Shown here piece after piece: positions 25,894 through 34,500 of a stretch of DNA of 54,290 nucleotides; the first letter of the stretch is position 1; each line of letters opens with the position of its first letter. The translations under genes were made by a program, and so were the position numbers. Origin of the DNA: Cyanobacteriota bacterium (GTDB taxonomy: Bacteria; Cyanobacteriota; Cyanobacteriia; PCC-6307; Cyanobiaceae). The stretch covers positions 1 through 54,290 of the forward strand of contig JAPLIB010000019.1 in NCBI GenBank assembly GCA_026389335.1. The letters are read 5' to 3'. The notes under the pieces are model-generated. The model made no database searches. It was not told the DNA's origin and saw only the letters and a list, made by a program, of their open reading frames with translations.

Positions 25894-26835
25894 ATGAGTG
25901 CGGGCCTGCTGCAACAGATGCTGATCGGCGCCCTGCTGGGCCTGTCGGTGTATTTGCCCTTGCGCTGCGGCCAGCTGTCGTTGGCCACCCCGGGCTTCTT
26001 CGCCATCGGCGGCACCGTGGCGGCCCTGCTCTCCACCCGGATCCCAGCCTTCGCCGGCACGGGAGCCACCTCACCGCTGCCGGCTCTGCTGTTGGAAATG
26101 GGCCTGGGGGGGCTGCTGGCGGCCCTGCTGGCGTGGGCGATCGGCGGCACGGTGCTGCGGCTGCGGGGCATCTATCTGGCGATCGCCACGATCGCTCTGG
26201 TGGAGATTCTGCGGGTGATCACGCTCAATCTGCCCTTCACCGGCGGTGCCCTCGGCATCTTCGGCATCCCCCAGCCCTTCGCCACGGCCAGCGGCTATGC
26301 CGGTTTCACCCTCGTGTTGCTGGCGCTGGTCTGCTGGCTCTGCGCCCGGCTGGAGCAGCTGCGGCTGGGGCGGGCGATGGCCGCGATCCGCGATGACGAG
26401 CTGGCTGCCACCTGCGTCGGCATCGACACCGCCGCGGTGAAGCTCAATGCCTTCGTGCTAAGTGCGCTGCTGGCCGGCCTCACCGGAGCGCTGGCGGCCC
26501 ACTTTCTCAATTCCTGGAACGCCAAGGTGGGCAGCTTTGACGCCAGCATCACCACCCTGGCCTTTGTGGTCTTCGGCGGCTCGCGCACATGGCTGGGCCC
26601 GGTGATCGGCGGCCTGGTGCTCACAGCCCTGCCGGAGCTGCTGCGTCCGGTGGGCGATCTGCGCCTGATTGTGTTTGGCCTGGTGATTCTGCTGGGACCG
26701 GTGCTGTTCCCCCAGGGCCTGATCACACCCCAGGCTCTGCAGGGGCTGGGCCACGGGCTGGTTGGCCTTGGCCAGCAGCTGCGGGGCTACGGCCACCAGC
26801 TGTTGGAGCGTGCCAACGGACCGCGGCGGCCATGA
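25894..26835 (+). CDS. livM: branched-chain amino-acid ABC permease LivM
   Basis: A 313-residue permease. Segments include LSLATPGFFAIGGTVAALLS, LRLRGIYLAIATIALVEILR and the coupling loop AMAAIRDDELAATCVGIDTAAVK, followed by VVFGGSRTWLGPVIGG. The ATG at 25894 follows livH by 5 bases, and the stop overlaps the start of livG in ATGA. The C-terminal tail after about residue 275 is Gly/Leu-rich with repeated GLGHGL/GLGQQL and is longer than usual. Confidence 0.92.
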   Translation: MSAGLLQQMLIGALLGLSVYLPLRCGQLSLATPGFFAIGGTVAALLSTRIPAFAGTGATSPLPALLLEMGLGGLLAALLAWAIGGTVLRLRGIYLAIATIALVEILRVITLNLPFTGGALGIFGIPQPFATASGYAGFTLVLLALVCWLCARLEQLRLGRAMAAIRDDELAATCVGIDTAAVKLNAFVLSALLAGLTGALAAHFLNSWNAKVGSFDASITTLAFVVFGGSRTWLGPVIGGLVLTALPELLRPVGDLRLIVFGLVILLGPVLFPQGLITPQALQGLGHGLVGLGQQLRGYGHQLLERANGPRRP

Positions 26836-27605
26836 GTGCGGCTCCTCTGCTGGAAGTGGCTGGTCTGAGCTGTCGGTTCGGTGGCCTGGTGGCGCTCAAT
26901 GAGGTGTCGCTGGCGGTGCGGGAGGGCGAGATCTTCGGCCTGATCGGTCCCAATGGCGCCGGTAAGACCACCCTGTTCAACGTCATCTCCGCGCTGACGC
27001 CACCCAGCTCTGGCCGGGTGCTGTGGCGCGGCCAGGCGATCACCCGCTCCCGCCCCGATCAGCTCAGTCGCCTCGGCCTGGCTCGCACCTTCCAGAACCT
27101 GCGCCTGTTCGACAGTCTTTCGGTGCGCGATAACGTGTTGGTGGGACTGCACCGTTTTGCGGCCTCCCCCCTGGCGGCCGGCCTGCTCGGCAGCTCCAAG
27201 GTGCGGCGGCGGCAGCGGGAGCTCGAGCAACGGGCCCTGGAGCTGCTGGCCCTGGTGGGACTGGCGGAGGAGGCCCAGCTGCCGGCAGCCAGCCTGCCCT
27301 ACGGCGAACGGCGCCGCCTGGAGCTGGCCCGGGCCCTGGCCACCGAACCCAGGTTGCTGCTGCTCGATGAGCCTGCCGCCGGCATGAATCCGGCGGAGAA
27401 GAACGATCTCTGCGAGCTGATCCGCGCCATCCGCGACCATTTCGATCTCACCGTGATGATCATTGAGCACCATGTGCCGCTGATGATGCGGCTTTGCGAT
27501 CGGCTGGCGGTGCTCAACTTCGGCGAGCGCATCGCCCTGGGCACACCCGAGGTGGTGCGTCACGACTCGAAGGTGATCGAGGCCTATCTGGGGAGTCCGC
27601 GATGA
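26832..27605 (+). CDS. livG: branched-chain amino-acid ABC ATPase LivG
   Basis: A 257-residue ATP-binding subunit. It has Walker A GPNGAGKTT near residue 37, then the LivG-type LARTFQNLRLFDSLSVRDNVLVG, a signature SLPYGERRRLELARAL (the usual SGGQ is replaced by PYGE, normal for LivG), Walker B LLLLDEPAAGMNP, and switch His in IIEHHV. It overlaps livM and livF by four bases at each end, indicating coupled translation. Confidence 0.93.
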   Translation: MSAAPLLEVAGLSCRFGGLVALNEVSLAVREGEIFGLIGPNGAGKTTLFNVISALTPPSSGRVLWRGQAITRSRPDQLSRLGLARTFQNLRLFDSLSVRDNVLVGLHRFAASPLAAGLLGSSKVRRRQRELEQRALELLALVGLAEEAQLPAASLPYGERRRLELARALATEPRLLLLDEPAAGMNPAEKNDLCELIRAIRDHFDLTVMIIEHHVPLMMRLCDRLAVLNFGERIALGTPEVVRHDSKVIEAYLGSPR

Positions 27606-28363
27606 CGGCGGCCCACGCGCTCCTTCCGTCCGAGGCGCCGCTGCTGGAGCTGCGCCGGCTGACCGTGCGTTACGGGGCGGTCACGGCCCTGCGGGGGGTG
27701 AATCTGAGCTTGCGCCAGGGGGAACTGGTCACCCTGCTGGGGGCCAACGGCGCCGGCAAGAGCACCACCCTGCGGGCGATCTCCCAGCTGGTGCGTGCCA
27801 GTGCCGGCAGCATCCACTGGCGCGGCACCGATCTGGCGGGCCTGCAGCCCCAGGCCACCGTCAGGCTCGGCATCGGCCATTGCCCGGAGGGACGCCGCGT
27901 GCTCAGCCGCCAGAGCGTGGCCAGCAACCTGGAGCTGGGGGCCTGGCTGCGCCGGGACCGCGCCGGCATCGCCGCCGATCTGGAGCGCTGCTATGAACTG
28001 TTCCCGCGGCTGGCGGAACGCCGTCGTCAGTTGGCCGGCAGTCTCTCGGGTGGCGAGCAGCAGATGCTGGCGATCGCCCGTTCGCTGATGGCGCGGCCGA
28101 GCCTGCTGCTGCTCGATGAACCCAGCCTCGGCCTGGCGCCGAAGCTGGTGGCGGAAGTGATGGGCACCCTGGCCGAGCTGCACCGCGACGGGCTCACGAT
28201 GCTGCTGGTGGAGCAGAACGCCAATGCCGCCCTGGCGATCGCCGACCGGGGTCTGGTGCTGGAAGCGGGCGCGGTGCGCCTGGCCGGCACGGCCCAGGAG
28301 CTGCTGGCAAATGCCGAGTTGCGCGCCTCCTATCTGGGGGATGGTGAGGGCTCCGGCCCGTGA
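27602..28363 (+). CDS. livF: branched-chain amino-acid ABC ATPase LivF
   Basis: A 253-residue ATP-binding subunit, the last of the transporter set. It has Walker A GANGAGKST at about 45, GHCPEGRRVLSRQSVASNLELG, signature LSGGEQQMLAIARSL, Walker B LLLDEPSLGLAP, and LLVEQNANAAL, where LivF has Gln in place of the switch His. The ATG at 27602 overlaps the livG stop in ATGA. The transporter is complete: binding protein, H, M, G and F. Confidence 0.93.
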   Translation: MTAAHALLPSEAPLLELRRLTVRYGAVTALRGVNLSLRQGELVTLLGANGAGKSTTLRAISQLVRASAGSIHWRGTDLAGLQPQATVRLGIGHCPEGRRVLSRQSVASNLELGAWLRRDRAGIAADLERCYELFPRLAERRRQLAGSLSGGEQQMLAIARSLMARPSLLLLDEPSLGLAPKLVAEVMGTLAELHRDGLTMLLVEQNANAALAIADRGLVLEAGAVRLAGTAQELLANAELRASYLGDGEGSGP

Positions 28364-28693
28364 TCGGCGCAGCCCATGAACCCACCCGGTGTGGATCACG
28401 GCGGCATCGAAGCCGAAGTAGCAACTGTTCACCCTCACCCTCACCCTCACCACCACCCCGTCTACCAACGCCGACGATGGCGCTGACGATGGTGCAGACG
28501 GGGCCCGCAGCCGTCAGCCCTGAGGCAGTCAGGGAAAGCAGAGGTGATTGGCTAAACTGCGCTCGACATGTGGACAACAACAGCTTGGATCACAGGCTTG
28601 AATCACAAGGCTGGTATCACCAGGCTGCAGTCCACCGGTTGAGATTCACGGGTTCAGTTCACAGATTTAGTTCACAGGTTGAGATCTGAAAGA
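28364..28693. other. gap with short tandem and degenerate repeats
   Basis: No gene found. CACCCT-type units repeat three to four times at about 28430-28451. From about 28585 to 28685 there is a degenerate series of short sequences of the TCACAGG(C/T)T type spaced about 15 bases apart, ending just before the next gene. They may be slippage products, or binding sites for a regulator of the downstream gene. No terminator hairpin for the transporter operon was recognised. Confidence 0.5.
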
Positions 28694-29086
28694 ATGGGCC
28701 AACATTCCAAGCTTTACGCCAAGGGTCTTGAAGAGATGCGCCGCCATCTTGGTCCCCAGGCTGATCATCTGATTGGGCGAATTGAAGCCATTTCGGCGGA
28801 ATTTGCCAAGGTGAATGTGGAGTTTCCCTATGGAGAGCTTTACACCCGGCAGGTTCTGGATCCGCGGGTGCGGGAGCTATGTACGGTGGCAGCGCTGACG
28901 GTGCAGGGCTTTTCCAGTCCGCAGCTGAAACTCCACATCGAAGCCGCCCTTAATTGTGGGGCATCGAAAGAGGAAATCACCGAAATCATCACCCAGATGA
29001 TTGCCTACGCTGGCTTTCCTGCCGCCACCAACGCCCTGCTCGCCGCCGGCGAGGTGTTCGATCAGGTCGAAGCCGCCACTGTCTAA
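28694..29086 (+). CDS. carboxymuconolactone decarboxylase-family protein
   Basis: A 130-residue helical protein of the CMD/AhpD-like superfamily. The conserved region is LDPRVRELCTVAALTVQGFSSPQLKLHIEAALNCGASKEEITEIITQMIAYAGFPAATNAL (about 52-118). One cysteine lies in REL-C and another in NCGAS; the AhpD CxxC redox pair is absent. Members are 4-carboxymuconolactone decarboxylases or uncharacterised. No aromatic degradation genes are nearby, so the substrate is unknown. The ATG at 28694 has a purine-rich stretch (GAAAGA) before it. Confidence 0.82.
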   Translation: MGQHSKLYAKGLEEMRRHLGPQADHLIGRIEAISAEFAKVNVEFPYGELYTRQVLDPRVRELCTVAALTVQGFSSPQLKLHIEAALNCGASKEEITEIITQMIAYAGFPAATNALLAAGEVFDQVEAATV

Positions 29087-29230
29087 AAGCCGTAACTGTT
29101 TAAAAGCCGCCAGCCAAGGCCACTCATCTGAAGCCGTTCACCTGCAGGCGTCCAATGCGGCAGTCTTGGCGCACTCCCGGTGGCGATCGTCAGCGTCGAT
29201 GATGCACCCATTCGGAACGCCCCTGCCTCG

Positions 29231-30502
29231 ATGCGTTGCCCTCCTGTGCTGATCGCTGCCCTGAAGCGCCTGCTGCCGATCGTGGTGCTGGGTCTGGCGG
29301 TCGGAGTGGCCTGCTGGCCCCTCAATCTGCTGGATCGGGCTCAGGATCAGCTGCTGCAGCTGCTGCCCCGTTTCGCAGGCGGCGGCTGGCGGCCGCTCAC
29401 GGTGGCGATGGCCTCTGCGCCGCTGCTGGTGATGCCGTTGCTGCTCTGGTTGCAGGCCGGGGTCTGGTCCGAGGCGTCCGGTTCCGGCATCCCCCAGGCC
29501 ATGGTGGCCCTGGAGCAGCCCAAGCGGGCCGAGATGTTGCTGGCGCCGCAGGCGACGGTGCAGCGCTTGATGCTCTGGTCAGTGGCCACCCTGGCCCTGT
29601 TGCCCCTGGGCCGGGAAGGGCCGGTGGTGCACGTGGGAGCGGCTGTGGCCCACAGCCTGCGGCAACGGTTCCCGCGCTGGCTGCAGCCTCTGGACCGCCA
29701 TGATCTGATCGCTCTGGCAGGCGGCGCCGGGCTGGCGGCGGGCTTCAACACCCCGATCGTGGGCATGGTGTTCGTGGCTGAGGAACTCACCAGCAGCTTT
29801 GGTGCCAGGTTGATCTGGCCCACCCTGCTGGCCTGCGTCACCGCCGCCGGCATCAGCAATCTGGGCGGCCAGCCCGAGTTCGCCCTGGGCCTGCTGCACA
29901 CCGTGGCTGCAGAGCCCTGGCAGCTGTTCTGGGCCATCCCCCTGGGCATCAGCGCCGGTCTGCTGGGGGCTGTATTCGGCCGGCTGCTGCTGGAAACCAC
30001 CCGCTGGTTGTCACCAAGGGCTCGTAGCCAGCCGCTGCGGGTGGGGCTGGTGCTGGGGCTGTTGCTTTCAGGCCTCACCCTGGCCAGCGGCGGCTTCGCC
30101 AATGGCGATGGCGAAGCGCTGATGGGCTGGATGATCGGCCATCCCGAGGCCGATCTGCCCACGGCCGGCCTACTGCTGGCGCGCCTGGTCGGCCCCTGCC
30201 TGGCCCTGGGGGCGGGGGTGCCGGGGGGCCTGATCGATCCGGCCTTTGCCATCGGTGCCGTGGTCGGCCAGGGCGCCGGCCAGCTGTTGGGGTTGGGGAT
30301 GATGGGGCTAGCCCTGGGGATGGCGGCGGCCCTGGCCGGCGCCACCCAGCTGCCGGTGCTGAGCGTGGTGTTTGCCTTGCGGCTGGCTGGCGATCAACAG
30401 TTGCTGCCCGGTGTTGTGCTGGCGGCGGTGATCGGCGCCTACTGCAGCCGGCTGCTGATGAAGAAGCCGGTTTATCACGCTCTGGCGGCGAACCTCGAAT
30501 AA
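29231..30502 (+). CDS. ClC-family chloride transporter
   Basis: A 423-residue ClC membrane protein with about ten or more helices. The selectivity motifs are GSGIPQA (about residue 82), GREGPVVHVGAAV (about 127), with the gating Glu present, and GAGVPGGLIDPAFAIG (about 330). An acidic pair EEL in FVAEELTSSFG matches the region of the internal proton Glu, so H+/Cl- exchange is more likely than a pure channel. No CBS domains follow. An in-frame GTG start at 29180 would add 17 residues; the ATG at 29231 was preferred. Confidence 0.9.
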   Translation: MRCPPVLIAALKRLLPIVVLGLAVGVACWPLNLLDRAQDQLLQLLPRFAGGGWRPLTVAMASAPLLVMPLLLWLQAGVWSEASGSGIPQAMVALEQPKRAEMLLAPQATVQRLMLWSVATLALLPLGREGPVVHVGAAVAHSLRQRFPRWLQPLDRHDLIALAGGAGLAAGFNTPIVGMVFVAEELTSSFGARLIWPTLLACVTAAGISNLGGQPEFALGLLHTVAAEPWQLFWAIPLGISAGLLGAVFGRLLLETTRWLSPRARSQPLRVGLVLGLLLSGLTLASGGFANGDGEALMGWMIGHPEADLPTAGLLLARLVGPCLALGAGVPGGLIDPAFAIGAVVGQGAGQLLGLGMMGLALGMAAALAGATQLPVLSVVFALRLAGDQQLLPGVVLAAVIGAYCSRLLMKKPVYHALAANLE

Positions 30503-31023
30503 GCCTTGTTCGCAGCGCTGACCCTTAGCTGTTTCGGCGCAGTTCCAACTGTGCCGAGGCGCTTTGGGGCTGCTGAATCGAGACGCCTAGAGGAGCAGGG
30601 CTCCCCGTTGGTGTGGGCCGCCGCTGGCTGCGGGTGCCTCCGTTCCCTCATCTTCAAGGCCTGCTTGAACGTGTCGCTTTCAGCCTCAGAGCGTGATGTT
30701 CACGCCATGACCCGCCAGCGCCTACGGCCTGGTCAGCTGCCAGGGATGGCGCCGCAGCGAATCGCCGCTTCGGATCCTGCTGAACCATCGGTCTCGGCCC
30801 TGGTCGCTGGCTTCTCCGCCACCTGACAACCCAGGGTTCATCGGCTCTGGCACGGCCGGTTGCACGCCCGTCAGATTGGCTGAGGGGTTTTCCGCGAACG
30901 CCTCGGCACGATGATTCCGTGGATGTTCGGGCCGCTCTGGTCTCGCCTCCCCCACACGGACCAAGGCACTCCGTCCCAGCCACTCAGTCCACGTAAGTTG
31001 AGACCTCCGTCAGCCTTTCTCCT
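30503..31023. other. 520-base gap, nothing supported
   Basis: Between the ClC gene and the HdeD-like gene. Short open frames on both strands look Arg-, Pro- and Ser-rich and have no recognisable domain. No RNA gene, transposon end or clean terminator was recognised; the HdeD-like promoter should lie in its right half. Confidence 0.45.
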
Positions 31024-31551
31024 ATGACTGCTCCGGCTTCCCCGACTCTTCGCTGGATCACTGCCGGCCTGCTGGCCGCCGGCGCCGGCCTGGCTCTGGC
31101 GCTGCCGTTCGTGTCCGCCACCCTGCTGACGATCCTGCTGGGCAGCGCCGCCGTGGTGGCGGGCGTCTCCCAGCTGCTGCGACTGACCGGAGCGGCGGAT
31201 CTTCGCGCCAAAATCTTCCGTGGCCTGTCGGGGGCGCTCTATGTGGTGGGCGGTCTCTGGTGCCTTGCCTTCCCGATCGAAAGCACTGTCAGCCTCACCC
31301 TGTTCCTGGGCTTCCTGCTGGTGGCCGAGGGGGTGATGGAGCTGGCGGCGGCCGCCTCCGGGCCGATCGGGGCCCGCGGTCTGGTGCTGCTCGATGGCAT
31401 TGTCACCGTGGTGCTGGGTGGCATGTTGGTGGCCGAATGGCCCAGCGACAGCCTCTGGGCGATCGGCACCCTGTTCGCCATTGCCCTTGGCTTCTCGGCT
31501 GTGAACATGCTCACCGCTCCGGCTGCCGCTGCTCCTCCGGCGGCTGGCTGA
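31024..31551 (+). CDS. HdeD-like membrane protein
   Basis: A 175-residue protein with about six hydrophobic segments, of the HdeD/DUF308 family. The paired-helix pattern recurs: LRWITAGLLAAGAGLALALPF, then LLTILLGSAAVVAGVSQLLRL, GLSGALYVVGGLWCLAFP, LTLFLGFLLVAEGVMELAA, LLDGIVTVVLGGMLVAEWP and WAIGTLFAIALGFSAVNML. In enterobacteria HdeD helps acid resistance; cyanobacterial members are uncharacterised. The tail is Ala/Pro-rich. It converges with the oxoprolinase gene, overlapping its end by 41 bases. Confidence 0.83.
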   Translation: MTAPASPTLRWITAGLLAAGAGLALALPFVSATLLTILLGSAAVVAGVSQLLRLTGAADLRAKIFRGLSGALYVVGGLWCLAFPIESTVSLTLFLGFLLVAEGVMELAAAASGPIGARGLVLLDGIVTVVLGGMLVAEWPSDSLWAIGTLFAIALGFSAVNMLTAPAAAAPPAAG

Positions 31552-34500
31552 GGTCCCGTGAACCTGAGTCGGCCAGGCCGTAGCCACCACCGCCGGGGGT
31601 CTCGATCCTGAGCCCATCCCCTGCTGCCATCGCCACAAGGGCAGAGCCGGGCAAGTTCTCGATCGTGCCGTCGGCGTGGCAGAGGCTGTTCTGACCCGTT
31701 TGGCCGGCGCGGCCGCCGGCCAGGCCGAACGGGGCCACCCGGCGGGAGCCTGAGAGGATCGCCGCCGTCATCGGCTCCAGGAAGCGCAGCCAGCGCACCA
31801 CCCCATCGCCGCCGGGCCAGCGGCCAGCGCCGCCACTGCCGCGGCGGATCGCGAACCGCTCCAGCCGTACCGGAAAGCGATCCTCCAGGATCTCGGGGTC
31901 GGTGATTCGCGAGTTCGTCATGTGGCTCTGCACCGCACTGGCGCCGGCAAAACCACTGCCATCGGCCAGCACGCCGGCGCCGCTGCCGCCGCAGATGGTC
32001 TCGTAGTACTGGCAGCGCTCGTTGCCGAAGCTGAGGTTGTTCATCGTTCCCTGGGCGGCCGCCATCACCCCCAGGGCGCCGAACAGGGCGTCTACCACCG
32101 CCTGGGAGGTTTCGACATTGCCCGCCACGACGGCGGCCGGTGGATCGGGCCAGAGCAAGCTGCCTGGTGGCACCACCAGGTCGATCGGCTCAAAACAGCC
32201 GGCATTGAGTGGAATCGCCCGGCCCACCAGGCAACGGAACACGTACAGCACGGCCGATTTGGTGATCGCCAGGGGCGCATTGCCGTTGCCGCTCTGCTGG
32301 GGGGAGGTGCCGCTGAAGTCCACCAGCGCCCGCCGGCGAGTGCGATCGATGCGCACCGCCACCTGAATCCGGCCACCAGCGTCGAGCTCGACGCTCGCCG
32401 CTCCATCGTGGAGTCGGTCGATCACGTCCCGGACGGCCTCGGCGGCATTGCTCTGCCCATGGGCCATGTAGGCCCGCACTTCCGCCACTCCCTGCTGAGC
32501 CAGCAGGCGCTGCAGCTCCGCGATTCCCAGCTGGTTGGCCGCCACCTGGGCCTGCAGATCGGCCAGCAGCTGGTCGGGATTGCGCACGGGATGGTCACCT
32601 GCCAGGAGTCGTTGTCGCCAGACGGTGGCATCGAAGTGGCCGCCGCTGATCAACGGCACGTTGTCGAGCAGCAGGCCCTCCTCGCTGATCGTGTGGCTGA
32701 AGGGGGGCATGGAGCCCGGCGTGATGCCGCCCACATCGGCGTGATGGCCGCGGCAGGCCACATAGAACAGGGGTTCGGCCGCCTTGGCGGCAGTTTCGCT
32801 CTGCTTGCAGTCAGCGCCGCCGGCGAACACCGGCGAGATCACGGTGATGTCGGGCAGGTGGGTGCCGCCGTTGTAGGGGTTGTTGGCGGCCACGGCATCG
32901 CCTGGCCCGAGGCGCGGCAGTGCCCCTCGGGCCACGGCGGCCCTCAGGGCCACCACGCTCTCGCCCATGGAGCCCAGGTGCACCGGGATGTGGGGCGCAT
33001 TGGCCACCAGGCGGCCGCAGCCATCGAAGAGGGCACAGGAGAAATCCAGCCGCTCGCGGATGTTCACCGAACGGCTGCTCTGCTGCAGCCGCACCCCCAT
33101 CTGCTCAGCGATGGCGCTGAAGCGGTGGTTGTAGAGCTCCAGCGTCACCGGATCTGCTGGGGACAGCTCCTGAGCGGCTGGGGCGGAGCCCGGCTGGAGC
33201 ACAGCGGCCACCGGCCCGGGTCCTGACGCCAATCCGTCCTCTGGCTCTGTTTCTGATGCCGCGGTATCCGAGGCTGATGCCGCCATTTCCGCTTTCTCCA
33301 GGGCGGGGCTTGCCGCGACTGCAGTGGTGCCGACGGCGCTGGAGGTGACTGCAGTGGTAGCGACGGCAGTGGCAGCGATGGCAGTGGCCTCCGTTGCGCA
33401 GGCCTGGTTCGCATGGTTCGTTTCGAGCTTGGCCTCGGTGGCGCTGGCGGCGGCAGCTTTCGCGTCATTGGCCCGGGAGGGCGCCATGCGCTCGAGCAGC
33501 AGCTCACCGCGCGGCAGCACCCGGGCCTTCCAACCCGGCTCCAGCACCGTGGCTCCCGTGGTTTCCAGCACCAGGGCCGGACCCTCCAGGCTCTGCCCCG
33601 GCCTGAGGTGCTCGCGCTGCCAGAGCGGCACAGGGCGCCAGGCCATCCCCTCGCCGCAGGGCAGGCACAGGGGCGTTTGCTCCTGCGGTGCCGGCGGAGT
33701 CACTGGCCAGCCAGGCGCCGCGGCCAGGGACGACACCTGTTTGGGCGAGGTCTGCTGGGGTGCTGCAGGATCTGATGGCTGTTCAGAAACTGGCTGGCCC
33801 CCCGGGCTTCCTGCGGCCGCCTCCAGGTCTGAGGGCCACTGGAGCGGCGACCGATCCTGCCGGCGTTCTGAAACTGGCTGCCCGTGCTCGGCCAGCAGTT
33901 CCACCTCCATCCGCTCCAGCACCAGCGGCTCGCCGGGCACCACATAGCCGAAGCGGCGGCGATGCAGGGTCTCGAACTCAGCTCGCAGCGGTGCTATCAG
34001 CAGGGGGTCATCGCTGACAGCGGCCCGATCGCTCGCCGCCAGCGAGCAGTCCAACGTGGACTCCGGCAGCCCCACCTCCAGGCCGCCATCGCTAGCCGGA
34101 TAGCGCAGTTCCAGCCGCACCCGACGCCGCACCCCGGCGCCCGAGTCCAGGTCGCCGGCGCACTCCAGGGTCTGGCGGGCTTCGGCGCTGAGGGCTTCAA
34201 TGCAGGCCAGCAGGTCGGCGCCGCGCACTGCTTCGAGGGGTTGACGCAGGCAGCGCTCCACCCTCTGGCTCTGGCGGGCCAGGCCGATGCCCCAGGCGGA
34301 GAGCACGCCGGCGAGCGGATGGATCAGCACCCGCTCGATGCCGAGGCTGGCGGCCAGGGCACAGCCGTGCTGGCCGCCAGCCCCGCCGAAGCAGACCAGC
34401 ACGGCATTGCGGATGTCATGGCCCCGTTGAATCGAGATGCGCCGGATCGCCTCCGCCATCCGCTCATTGGCGATCGTCAGGGCCCCCTGGGCCAGCCGTT

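Noticed and set aside
30654-30983. Minus-strand 109-codon frame between the ClC and HdeD-like genes
   Set aside because: Arg/Gly/Ser-rich, typical of non-coding GC-rich DNA; no ribosome binding site.
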